Part shown: positions 33,568 to 40,989 of the stretch, piece after piece
Numbering within the stretch: position 1 is the first letter of the stretch
Layout: every line of letters begins with the position of its first letter
Assembly (NCBI GenBank): GCA_016699715.1
Contig: CP065007.1
Span: 1,550,001 to 1,614,000, forward strand
Origin: Candidatus Competibacteraceae bacterium
GTDB taxonomy: Bacteria > Pseudomonadota > Gammaproteobacteria > Competibacterales > Competibacteraceae
Length of the DNA: 64,000 nt
Reading direction: 5' to 3'
The notes under the pieces: model-generated
The model's database searches: none
Told to the model about the DNA's origin: nothing
What the model saw: only the letters and a program-made list of their open reading frames with translations
Translations under genes and position numbers: made by a program

Positions 33568-34533
33568 TCAGATCGCATCCAGCGGGCTGACCACGCCCTT
33601 GCCACCCCGGTTGAGAACGTGCGTGTAGATCATGGTGGTGCTGACGTCCTTATGGCCCAGTAATTCCTGGACGGTGCGAATATCGTAGCCCGACATGAGC
33701 AGATGCGTGGCGAAACTGTGGCGGAGCGAATGGCAGGAGGCCGATTTGGTGATGCTGGCCGCGCGCACGGCTTTCTTGAACGCCCGTTGCAGGGTTTGCT
33801 CATCGAGGTGGTGGCGGCGTTCGATACGAGAGCGTGGGTCGACGGAGCGTTGTGAGGCGGGAAAGACATATTGCCAGCCCCATTCCCGGCCAGCGTTGGG
33901 ATACTTGCGCTCCAAGGCGAACGGCAGGTAGACGTTGCCGAAGCCTTCACACAAATCTTGCTCGTGTAGAATCTTGACATCGGCCAAGTGGGTCTGGAGC
34001 GGTGCGATCAGGGCGTCCGGTAGCATCGTCAGGCGGTCTTTTTGGCCCTTGCCATCCCGCACGGTGATTTGCCGGTATTCGAAATCGAGGTCTTTCACCC
34101 GCAAGCGGACACATTCCATCAGCCGCAAGCCGGCACCGTACAGGAGGTTAGCCATGAGACGGTGGCGCCCTTCGAGATGGGCGAGCACGGCACGCACTTC
34201 GGTGGCGGTGAGGACAACCGGCAGCCGGGCGGGACGTTTGGCCCGTTCCACGTTCTCCAGCCAACCGATGTCTTGTTCGAGGACTTCTTTGTACAGGAAC
34301 AGGATGGCGCTGAGGGCCTGGTTTTGGGTGGAGGCAGCCACGTTGCGATCCACGGCCAAGTGAGACAAGAACTGCTCGGCTTCTTGCTTGCCCATTTCCT
34401 GGGGATGCCGCTTGCCGTGAAACAGGATGTAGCGCTTGATCCAGTCGACATAAGTGTGCTCGGTACGGATGCTGTAATGTTTGAAGCGGATTTTGTCTCG
34501 AACCTGATCAAGTAACCTGGGCTTGACAGCCAT
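33568..34533 (-). CDS. intI: integron integrase IntI
   Basis: A 321-residue tyrosine recombinase that joins cassettes at attI x attC. The start MAVKPRLLDQVRDKIRFKHYSIRTEHTYVDWIKRYILFHGKRHP is typical of IntI, with GAGGAG three bases before the ATG. Catalytic residues: Arg in YGAGLRLMECVRLR, His and Arg in HSLRHSFATHLL, His in LLGHKDVSTT, and Tyr in MIYTHV. The segment ALERKYPNAGREWGWQYVFP with VDPRSRIERRHHL is the extra helix region found only in integron integrases. It appears intact, with no stop or frameshift. Confidence 0.95.
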   Translation of the reverse strand: MAVKPRLLDQVRDKIRFKHYSIRTEHTYVDWIKRYILFHGKRHPQEMGKQEAEQFLSHLAVDRNVAASTQNQALSAILFLYKEVLEQDIGWLENVERAKRPARLPVVLTATEVRAVLAHLEGRHRLMANLLYGAGLRLMECVRLRVKDLDFEYRQITVRDGKGQKDRLTMLPDALIAPLQTHLADVKILHEQDLCEGFGNVYLPFALERKYPNAGREWGWQYVFPASQRSVDPRSRIERRHHLDEQTLQRAFKKAVRAASITKSASCHSLRHSFATHLLMSGYDIRTVQELLGHKDVSTTMIYTHVLNRGGKGVVSPLDAI

Positions 34534-34722
34534 AATCTCCTCTACTTTAATGGTTTCATGGTGGCTTGAACCGCTGCTGAGGTTGCCGCCCATGACGGAC
34601 CTTATTCAAGCTGTTGTTATCTTGCAACTTACCTTATTTATCAATAAGTTGATATGAGTTTATTGTGATTATACGTCAAAATAGACGCAAAGTAAGGCGT
34701 CATTTATGAGGTCTACTTCATG
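34534..34722 (+). promoter_or_regulatory. attI region and integrase promoter
   Basis: On the reverse strand TTACTT (34690-34695), a 16-base spacer and a perfect TATAAT (34668-34673) form a likely intI promoter. CAACTTA...TAAGTTG (around 34625-34651) is an inverted repeat that could be an operator. The attI recombination point is the G at 34722, where the first 220-bp unit begins. A forward cassette promoter is possible (TTGATA at 34649) but its -10 is poor. No LexA box is seen. Confidence 0.6.
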
Positions 34723-34942
34723 TTCGTCGGCGCTTCGCGCCGACGAACGGGCGCGAGTTGAGTCGAGCTTCGAGTTCTCGGCGCTGCGCGCCGTCGAACT
34801 CTCGTTCGAGCGTCACCCCTTCGGGGCGACTTCGTCGTCCCGTACTCGCGTCCCTGCCGCCCACCACGACGGGTGAAACTTGGCCGTTCCTCCGCCGGGC
34901 GGCAGCTCCGCTCCGTGCGGGATGACCCTCAACTCGCGCCCG
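34723..34942 (+). repeat. 220-bp gene-less cassette, copy R1
   Basis: First of five 220-bp units. It begins TTCGTCGGCGC right after the attI G and ends CGCGCCCG right before the next TTATGT. A hairpin GTTCGTCGGCGC-TTC-GCGCCGACGAAC opens the unit. The R'' box GACGAAC (34742-34748) exactly complements GTTCGTC, the unit's own joined start. AACGGGCGCGAGTTGAG pairs with CTCAACTCGCGCCCGTT at the end. The attC therefore takes up about 200 of 220 bp. It differs from R2 at about two bases. Confidence 0.9.
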
Positions 34943-35549
34943 TTATGTTTAGAAAAGGATGTTCCAGCGACTGAGAGTTTTGCTGCATCGCCTCGACTAC
35001 AAGGCGTATAAACACCGGGGCAAAAGGCAACCCGCGTTGGCCGCATTGCGCAAAGCCGCAGAATTGGGCTGTACAGCGTCGCAAAATGAATTGGGTGCGC
35101 TTCTGTTGAGTCACAACAAAGCGATTGAAGCTATGGAGTGGTTCAGTCAATCGGCGGCGAAAGGGAATATGTATGCTCAAGCCAATATTGGTTGGGGGTA
35201 TTATTCCGGCAATGGAGTAACTCAAAGTTATCCGCTCGCATTGAGCTGGTACAAGAAGGCGGCGGAACAAGGGCACCCCGAGTCGCAATACAATCTTGGC
35301 CTGATGTATGCGGATGCTTTAGGCACGAGCAAGAATCTTGAAGCGGCGGAGCATTGGCTGGTCTTAGCAAGCAACGGTGGTGTGGCAAGTGCATCGGAGG
35401 CATTGGCCCGTGTGCGAAGAAAAACATAACAATGCGTTCAAGCCGTTCGCTACGCTCACTCGGACGTCCAGCACTCCGCGCCTTATTGCGTGTGGCTTCG
35501 CCATTTTCACGCAAACGGCGCTCCATGCTGGCCGCCGCTTAACTTGGCG
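34943..35549 (+). mobile_element. gene cassette 1 (Sel1 repeat protein)
   Basis: 607 bp between G/TT joins. It starts TTATGT, and its attC begins with the complement ACATAAC at 35424. It carries one gene and its own 126-bp attC. Confidence 0.85.
34959..35429 (+). CDS. Sel1-like repeat protein
   Basis: A 156-residue protein made of about three Sel1/TPR-like repeats (AIEAMEWFSQSAAKGNMYAQANIGWGYYSGNGV, then ALSWYKKAAEQGHPESQYNLGLMYADALG, then AAEHWLVLASNGG). Such helical arrays bind other proteins. It has no signal peptide, so it is probably cytoplasmic. The ATG at 34959 lies only 16 bases into the cassette, and the AAAAGG directly touching it is too close to be a normal ribosome site, so translation may start differently. 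The stop overlaps the R'' box of the attC, a common cassette layout. The partner is unknown. Confidence 0.8.
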   Translation: MFQRLRVLLHRLDYKAYKHRGKRQPALAALRKAAELGCTASQNELGALLLSHNKAIEAMEWFSQSAAKGNMYAQANIGWGYYSGNGVTQSYPLALSWYKKAAEQGHPESQYNLGLMYADALGTSKNLEAAEHWLVLASNGGVASASEALARVRRKT

Positions 35550-35555
35550 TTCGTC
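35424..35555 (+). repeat. attC of cassette 1
   Basis: From R'' ACATAAC (35424-35430) to the join at G35549. It contains CAATGCGTTCAAGCC and CCGCTTAACTTGGCGTT, the kind of L boxes seen in Xanthomonas- and Pseudomonas-type attC sites, and inner complementary arms. The original R' end has been replaced by the GTTCGTC of R2. Confidence 0.8.
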
Positions 35556-35769
35556 GGCGCTTCGCGCCGACGAACGGGCGCGAGTTGAGTCGAGCTTCGA
35601 GTTCTCGGCGCTGCGCGCCGTCGAACTCTCGTTCGAGCGTCACCCCTTCGGGGCGACTTCGTCGTCCCGTACTCGCGTCCCTGCCGCCCACCACGACGGG
35701 TGGAACTTGGCCGTTCCTCCGCCGGGCGGCAGCTCTGCTCCGTGCGGGATGACCCTCAACTCGCGCCCG
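35550..35769 (+). repeat. 220-bp gene-less cassette, copy R2
   Basis: Same boundaries as R1: TTCGTC after a G, and CGCCCG before TTAGGC. By eye it is identical to R3 and R5. Several frames are open across it in both directions, but they carry no start site of their own and no recognisable domain. Confidence 0.9.
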
Positions 35770-36124
35770 TTAGGCAGCACATGGGTCGGGCAAGCGTCGG
35801 CACCCTACTTGCCGCTCGGCACGAAGGCACTCTTGCCGTCCACGCCGCGCCTGTGACCTGGCCTCTGTTGGCCACTGCCCCGAGTCAGTCCCACACGGCC
35901 CGCCTTCTGGCTCTGCCGTGCAGCCATCCGGCCGGACTCTCCGGCTGGGCGGCGGGCTCACTCACTTCCACCACCTGCTCCCTCGGCCATCCGCGCTCCG
36001 CGCTGCCTAACCTGCCGGTCAACCGGAGCGCCAACGGCTGGCCACCTTGCCCGCGAGCCGCTCGCTGTCTATCCTGCGCCTCGCGGGCAAGGTGGCCAGC
36101 CGCTGTCGCCCGGTTACCTCTACG
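35770..36124 (+). mobile_element. cassette 2, no confident gene
   Basis: 355 bp from TTAGGC to the G before TTAGCC. The only forward frame (ATG at 35780, about 116 residues, ending in the attC) has low complexity (Ala, Ser, Arg, Pro), and I do not trust it as a protein. The 230 bp before the attC could be a decayed gene or non-coding. Confidence 0.7.
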
Positions 36125-36130
36125 TTAGCC
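36005..36130 (+). repeat. attC of cassette 2
   Basis: R'' GCCTAAC (36005-36011) to R' GTTAGCC (36124-36130). The inner arms GGCTGGCCACCTTGCCCGCG and their reverse complement make a long stem. R'' complements the cassette start GTTAGGC. The following gene cassette is joined here directly, without an R unit. Confidence 0.88.
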
Positions 36131-36145
36131 CCGCGGAAAAAAATC

Positions 36146-36652
36146 GTGCAAACCATCATCCGCCAGGAATTACCTTCTGATGTTGTGGCCATCCGCGCCG
36201 CGACTGAGGCGGCCTTCCTGAATGCGCCGCACACAGATCACACCGAGCAATTCGTTGTAGGGGCCCTACGCGAGGCCGGCGCCCTAAGCATTTCGCTTGT
36301 TGCGGTCCGGGCTGGGGTGGTCATAGGACATGTGGCGGTTTCTCCGGTCACTATTTCGGGCGGTGTGTCTGGCTGGTATGGGTTAGGCCCCATTTCCGTC
36401 ATCCCGGATCTGCAAGGTCAGGGTATTGGTGCTCTGCTCATGAGGGCCGCCCTAACCCAACTGCAAGATATGGGGGCTTCGGGCTGTGTGCTGCTCGGAG
36501 ACCCGGCCTACTACTCACGCTTCGGCTTCAAGGCAGAAAGTTCGCTGGTGTTGCCAAATGTACCCCCTGAATATTTTCAGGCATTGTCCTTTGGCCAGCC
36601 GTTGCCCTCTGGCGTCGTCAAGTATCACGCAGCATTTAGTGCGCAGGGCTAA
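36146..36652 (+). CDS. GNAT-family N-acetyltransferase (cassette 3)
   Basis: 168 residues with the GNAT fold: IRQELPSDVVAIRAATEAAF at the start, motif A in VIPDLQGQGIGALLMRAAL (the Q-x-x-G-x-G loop that holds acetyl-CoA) and GFKAESSLVLPNVPPEYFQAL. It resembles the YhbS group. The acceptor is unknown. I chose the GTG at 36146, the first start inside cassette 3, with a purine-rich site before it; the frame is open further upstream only because it runs through attC2. The stop overlaps the attC start. Acetyltransferases are common integron cargo; a resistance role is not shown. Confidence 0.85.
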   Translation: MQTIIRQELPSDVVAIRAATEAAFLNAPHTDHTEQFVVGALREAGALSISLVAVRAGVVIGHVAVSPVTISGGVSGWYGLGPISVIPDLQGQGIGALLMRAALTQLQDMGASGCVLLGDPAYYSRFGFKAESSLVLPNVPPEYFQALSFGQPLPSGVVKYHAAFSAQG

Positions 36653-36707
36653 CCATTCGCTCCAGCCGACGTCCCTTACGGGCCGCGGCTGAGCTCAACT
36701 GTTCGTC
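36647..36707 (+). repeat. attC of cassette 3
   Basis: A short site of about 60 bp from R'' GGCTAAC (36647-36653) to the G at 36701 before GTTCGTC. R'' is the complement of GTTAGCC, the start of cassette 3. The inner arms (CCAGCCGACG.. / ..GCCGCGGCTGAG) are partly complementary. Confidence 0.82.
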
Positions 36708-36921
36708 GGCGCTTCGCGCCGACGAACGGGCGCGAGTTGAGTCGAGCTTCGAGTTCTCGGCGCTGCGCGCCGTCGAACTCTCGTTCGAGCGTCACCCCTT
36801 CGGGGCGACTTCGTCGTCCCGTACTCGCGTCCCTGCCGCCCACCACGACGGGTGGAACTTGGCCGTTCCTCCGCCGGGCGGCAGCTCTGCTCCGTGCGGG
36901 ATGACCCTCAACTCGCGCCCG
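36702..36921 (+). repeat. 220-bp gene-less cassette, copy R3
   Basis: Identical by eye to R2 and R5 over all 220 bp, with the same G/TT edges. It is followed by TTAGGC, the start of the helicase cassette. Confidence 0.9.
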
Positions 36922-37067
36922 TTAGGCGCACACGGATAATATTGACGGAAGCAAAGGATCGCATATCTCCCGCAATTGTGGGAAATTCGGCAGATGATGA
37001 TCGACGCTGTAAATTGAAGTTACTCCCTTTTGGTTATTTAGGGAGTTGATGAATCCATAGAGATAAA

Positions 37068-37205
37068 TTTCTAATGCGGGGTGTCCATCTGAGTGCGGTG
37101 GACACCAGATATTGTGATCTTGACCATCGAAGCGCCCTTTCTATGGTGCGTCAAGATCTAATCCATAGGCACTACCGCACTCAGATGGACACCCCGCTTT
37201 CTAAT
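37068..37205. mobile_element. 122-bp MITE with 8-bp target duplication
   Basis: Perfect 24-bp inverted repeats lie at 37076-37099 (GCGGGGTGTCCATCTGAGTG...) and 37174-37197. They are flanked by a perfect 8-bp direct repeat TTTCTAAT (37068-37075 and 37198-37205). An inner pair GATCTTGAC/GTCAAGATC extends the hairpin. There is no gene inside. It has the form of a miniature inverted-repeat element moved by a transposase elsewhere; the 8-bp duplication fits several IS families. It ends 22 bp before the helicase ATG and may alter its promoter. Confidence 0.9.
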
Positions 37206-37219
37206 TTAGAGAGAAAACC

Positions 37220-39244
37220 ATGTTAGAAGAACTAAAAATAGATTTCTCTGTATACAAAAACAATATTGAAACTCCAATTTTTCATAGGATTAAATTTAAC
37301 AAAGAAGGATTCTCAAATTCTGCAAATGTATATTTAACAAAAGCTAGTTTTTATGATGTGCGAACATCCCGTAATTATCGGATATTTCCTTGGCATGATT
37401 ATCGAGCTAGAGACTTTCTTGGTTTTGAATTAGACCAAGAAAGTCCCGCCTTGGGTACGGCTACTTTAATTGGTATGTTTAAACCCAGCCAAAATGATTT
37501 AGAAGATGTTCAGTATATTACTAATCAAGGAAAGTCATATTTTTCAAGCGCATATAAAGCAATTGAATCCGAATTTTCTAAAAAAGAGGAGGAACCAGAA
37601 GAAGTACTGGAAACAAAGAAAATAAATATAGAAAGCTTTATGAAAATGGGAGAAATAATACCTACTGGTGCGCAGGGGAAAGCTATATATGGTGAAGGTA
37701 ATTATATAATTGATGGACCGGCTGGAACTGGTAAATCTACCACTGTTCTTCAAAAAATAAAAATAATTCAAAACCAAAATGTATCTTTAAATCAAATTGT
37801 TATTCTCGTTAAAAATGAACAGGTTGTTCAAGCTTTTAATGGACTGTTGCAGTCAATTGGTGTTACAAACTTTGGCATTTATTCAGTAGATCAATTTATT
37901 GATGAGATTGGGTACAGTAGAAATGATATGACAGACCAAAACTTAATCAGCTATAAAAATAAGGCTTTAAATTTTATTAAGTTATTTGAAGCTTGTACAA
38001 ATATTAACAATAGAACACGCAATAACCAAAGTAGTCAGTCAAAAAATATTGAGCAAGATAATGAATTAAAAGATAAAATAAATAGAAGCAAAAAACTTTT
38101 TAGTATTTTCTTGGAATTTATTAAAGATTGCGACGCTCTATCTCAATCAAAAATCGATAATAGTATAGAGTTTTCATCGTTTGAAAAAGCCATATCCGAA
38201 AATTATAATGAATTCAAATTGCAACTTGAAAATGATTTTTTGTCAAAAAACAAAGAATTAACTAATTTTAATGTGGCAGAAAGTATTCGTAAAAAATGTA
38301 ATACTCTTTATAAATCTCAACAAATACAACTTAGCAGCAAAAGAAAAAAATTAGATAAGAAAGAAAAAAAATTAATGGCTAAAGCTGAAAATAAGCTAGG
38401 AAAATTAGAGAAAGAATTTTATTCTGATAATACATTTAATTTAATTTCTGAGGACGACATAGAAGCCGATTTCCTTGCAAGGTATGCAAATAAATATAAA
38501 AAATTTATGAGTACTTATCATACTATTATTATCGATGAGGCCCAAGATGTTTCTTCTTCTAAAATAGAAATAGTTAGACTATATGCGTCAAACATAATTT
38601 TAACAGGCGATGAACTACAAAAGGAAACCTCAGATGGAATTGGCAATTGGAGTAATATTCTAAATAAGGAGGCTTTCTTCAAAGACGATGACGATACCCT
38701 TAACATATACAAACTTAAGCATAATTTTAGGCAAACTTATGAACTGGGTAATATGAGTTATAACTATAGACAATTGGTTTTAAAACAACCTATCATTGAT
38801 ATAAAAGACGAGTATTTTGAAAATCAAAAAGGTTTTAGAAAGCCTGAGTTTGTATTAATAAATGAAGACAATGACTTTATAAATCTGGTTAAAAACAAGA
38901 TACGCTATATTAAAACTTCATTTACCACAAATTTTCCTTTAGTTATTTTTTACGAGAATAATACAACTTTATCTAAATTTAAGAGAATACTAAATTCTGA
39001 AAATATAGCGTACACAGTAGATATTGATTTTAATAAAGAAGTTTTTTTATTAAATGTAGAAAAAATAGCTGGAAGAGAATTTCCCGTCGTTATAACGCCT
39101 GTCAGCAGTCGTACCCTTCCAAATTCGATTTACATTATGATCAGTCGAGTAAAATTTGATCTTTCTATTATTACTTTTAGTAAAAAAATAGAAAATCACA
39201 TTGAAACTTTAATAAAAAAAGAAATAATCTTATCAAGACAATAA
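37220..39244 (+). CDS. UvrD-like SF1 helicase/ATPase (cassette 4)
   Basis: A 674-residue protein with SF1 helicase motifs spread unusually far apart. Walker A is GPAGTGKST (166-174) just after a TGAQGKAIY Q-motif-like stretch. Walker B is IIIDEAQD (436-443), motif III is LTGDELQ (461-467), motif IV is KLKHNFRQTY near 500, and a UvrD-like end KIAGREFPVVIT with YIMISRVK serves as motif VI. The N-terminal 150 residues match no domain I know. A Lys-rich, probably coiled-coil insert spans about 280-405. It is very AT-rich, unlike its host. SF1 enzymes of this form occur in phage-defence genes; that role here is only a candidate. Confidence 0.85.
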   Translation: MLEELKIDFSVYKNNIETPIFHRIKFNKEGFSNSANVYLTKASFYDVRTSRNYRIFPWHDYRARDFLGFELDQESPALGTATLIGMFKPSQNDLEDVQYITNQGKSYFSSAYKAIESEFSKKEEEPEEVLETKKINIESFMKMGEIIPTGAQGKAIYGEGNYIIDGPAGTGKSTTVLQKIKIIQNQNVSLNQIVILVKNEQVVQAFNGLLQSIGVTNFGIYSVDQFIDEIGYSRNDMTDQNLISYKNKALNFIKLFEACTNINNRTRNNQSSQSKNIEQDNELKDKINRSKKLFSIFLEFIKDCDALSQSKIDNSIEFSSFEKAISENYNEFKLQLENDFLSKNKELTNFNVAESIRKKCNTLYKSQQIQLSSKRKKLDKKEKKLMAKAENKLGKLEKEFYSDNTFNLISEDDIEADFLARYANKYKKFMSTYHTIIIDEAQDVSSSKIEIVRLYASNIILTGDELQKETSDGIGNWSNILNKEAFFKDDDDTLNIYKLKHNFRQTYELGNMSYNYRQLVLKQPIIDIKDEYFENQKGFRKPEFVLINEDNDFINLVKNKIRYIKTSFTTNFPLVIFYENNTTLSKFKRILNSENIAYTVDIDFNKEVFLLNVEKIAGREFPVVITPVSSRTLPNSIYIMISRVKFDLSIITFSKKIENHIETLIKKEIILSRQ

Positions 39245-39392
39245 AAAATATTTCGAGAATTCTTATGAATCATCTCTAAGGTAAAGTGCATTTATTTAGT
39301 AATTTAAGCAGATTATTTAGGCGTTTCCTAGATTTCTTAGCTTTTGTAATTGGGGTTTTTCCTTTTTAGCAACCTAACTTCGATCAACTGTG
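39245..39392 (+). other. 3' tail of cassette 4
   Basis: About 150 AT-rich bases with no gene between the helicase stop and its attC. A second R''-like box ACCTAAC occurs at 39372, 15 bp before the true one, perhaps a remnant of an older join. Confidence 0.5.
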
Positions 39393-39489
39393 GCCTAACT
39401 GGCTGCTGCACCGGAGACCGCGCCATAGCCAGTTGTGGCATTTGAACGCTCATCGAGTGGCGCGGCCCCGGTGAGCAAAGACGTTCGTC
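39393..39489 (+). repeat. attC of cassette 4
   Basis: R'' GCCTAAC (39393-39399) complements GTTAGGC at the cassette start 36921. The arms CACCGGAGACCGCGCCA and TGGCGCGGCCCCGGTG pair with a bulge, as expected for attC. It joins R4 at G39483. Confidence 0.88.
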
Positions 39490-39703
39490 GGCGCTTTGCG
39501 CCGACGAACAGGCGCGAGTTGTTCCCAATATCGGGTTCTCGGCGCGTAGCGCCGTCGAACCCTCATTGGAGCGTCACCCCTTCGGGGCGACTTCGTCGTC
39601 CCGTACTCGCGTCCCTGCCGCCCACCACGACGGGTGGAACTTGGCAGTTCCTCCGCCGGGCGGCAGCTCCGCTCCGTGCGGGATGACCCTCAACTCGCGC
39701 CCG
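39484..39703 (+). repeat. 220-bp gene-less cassette, copy R4 (divergent)
   Basis: The length is still exactly 220 bp, but the first half differs from R1/R2/R3/R5 at many positions. The changes in the internal hairpin are paired. GAGTTC/GAACTC becomes GGGTTC/GAACCC, and CGAGC/GTTCG becomes CCAAT/ATTGG, while the loop changes freely (TGC to GTA). The second half is almost unchanged. One frame runs open from here into the next gene. Confidence 0.9.
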
Positions 39704-39730
39704 TTAGGCTTAACAAACCTACAAACAGTT

Positions 39731-40708
39731 ATGGTAAAAAAAATGTCAGATATGCCAACAAAATGCACACCTCTCGTCATCAATCTTTTATCTGAAAATT
39801 CAGATTCTCAATATCAAGACTCTTTGAAAAGAAGTAATATTTTGAAAGAGTTAAGGTGTATTTCTGGTATACCTGAAATTGCAAGGGAGTTGAGTCAAGA
39901 TGCTGTGTATAAAATTGTTTATACGCCAGAGGGAGGCAAACTTTTTAAAGATGCTGCTGGCAATATAAAAGGTGTGTTTTATAAAGATGGGAAAATTATA
40001 GAACATGCAAAATTTCAAGCTATTCAACCATCTTTTATAAAGGCTGCAACAGCAATAGGTTCTCAGATACTTTTGGTAAGCATAGCTATGCAGCTAAATC
40101 GCATAGAAGAAGGAATATCAAAAATAATTAGTAGGCTTCATGATAATAATATAGCTGAAATTATGTCTGGTGTAAGTCAATATAATCAAGCAATGGCAAT
40201 GCAAGATTTTGAACGACAGTCAAGAGCAATTGAACATGCTATACAGACACTAAATAATGGTATTGAAAAAACAGTTCGATCATTAAAAAATGAAATAGAA
40301 GAAGCACCGGATGCTAAAATCAGTTTTTGGGATAACTGGTTTACAAATAAAGCAAAAATTGCGTCCGAAAAGTTCGGACTTGCAGAAGAGTCATTTAAAG
40401 CGTGCCTTCTTGGAATTAAGACTTTATCTGAATGCTTTATAGTGATAAATGAGCCAAAGGCAGCAGCATCAACTTTAATAAAAAACCTTTCAAATCTTCA
40501 GTCTTGCGGGATTGAAATTGCCATTAAAAAAGCACGATTAGTGCCGTTTAAAGGAAAAGGAAATACTCCTCCTGAAACACCATGGGTGAGTTTTTTAAAA
40601 GATGTTCCTGTCTTTATTGATCAAATCAATAGATGCAATTTGCTTGCAAATGGTGAATTTGATTGTATTGAGATAGAATTAAAACCCATCGAACTATTGG
40701 AGAATTAA
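39731..40708 (+). CDS. unknown protein with membrane-prone segment (cassette 5)
   Basis: 325 residues from the ATG at 39731; an ATG four codons later is an alternative. The N-terminal ~120 residues contain YTPEGGKLFKDAAGNIKGVFYKDGKI. A hydrophobic helix AATAIGSQILLVSIAMQL follows near residue 120, then a long helical, probably coiled-coil region (RIEEGISKIISRL to RSLKNEIEEAPD), and a mixed C-terminal part. I do not recognise the family. The frame is also open backwards through R4, but the cassette join and base composition argue for the start inside cassette 5. It is AT-rich and followed by a zinc-ribbon gene one base later, so the two probably act together. Confidence 0.75.
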   Translation: MVKKMSDMPTKCTPLVINLLSENSDSQYQDSLKRSNILKELRCISGIPEIARELSQDAVYKIVYTPEGGKLFKDAAGNIKGVFYKDGKIIEHAKFQAIQPSFIKAATAIGSQILLVSIAMQLNRIEEGISKIISRLHDNNIAEIMSGVSQYNQAMAMQDFERQSRAIEHAIQTLNNGIEKTVRSLKNEIEEAPDAKISFWDNWFTNKAKIASEKFGLAEESFKACLLGIKTLSECFIVINEPKAAASTLIKNLSNLQSCGIEIAIKKARLVPFKGKGNTPPETPWVSFLKDVPVFIDQINRCNLLANGEFDCIEIELKPIELLEN

Positions 40709-40709
40709 A

Positions 40710-40907
40710 ATGAACAATTGTCAAGAGTGTGGACGTTCTTTGGAACAAGAAGAAAAAGATTTATGCCCTGCTTGCAAATCAAATAAATCATATAAAAATA
40801 AAAAGTGGGTGGAGGTTATAGGTGGTGCATTCGCAATTGTTGGTGCTATAGCTATTGCTATACTAACTGGTGGGAAAAGTAATGGAGGAAACAATGGCTC
40901 TGCTTAA
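40710..40907 (+). CDS. small zinc-ribbon membrane protein (cassette 5)
   Basis: 65 residues. The N-terminal CQECGRSLEQEEKDLCPAC has two CxxC knuckles, a typical zinc ribbon, followed by a Lys-rich linker and one membrane span (VIGGAFAIVGAIAIAIL). The tail is Gly/Asn-rich. It starts one base after the previous stop, so the two genes form a mini-operon within one cassette. Single-gene cassettes are the rule, which makes this pair notable. The function is unknown. Confidence 0.8.
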   Translation: MNNCQECGRSLEQEEKDLCPACKSNKSYKNKKWVEVIGGAFAIVGAIAIAILTGGKSNGGNNGSA

Positions 40908-40929
40908 GTTAAGCAACACAATTCAACTA

Positions 40930-40989
40930 GCCTAACTGGGGCTTGCACCTGACCCCGCTACGCGGGGCAGGTGAAGCGGGTCGTTCGTC
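40930..40989 (+). repeat. attC of cassette 5
   Basis: R'' GCCTAAC (40930-40936) complements the cassette start GTTAGGC (39703). A central hairpin CCCCGC-TAC-GCGGGG and flanking CACCTG/CAGGTG make a compact site. It joins R5 at G40983. Confidence 0.88.

Noticed and set aside
34649..34677. Forward cassette promoter (Pc) at attI
   Set aside because: TTGATA is a fair -35, but no acceptable -10 at 16-18 bases; not strong enough to list separately.
35377..35856. Peptides encoded by the 220-bp repeat units
   Set aside because: Several frames are open on both strands, all copies share them only because the DNA is identical, and starts lie outside the unit; no domain is recognisable.
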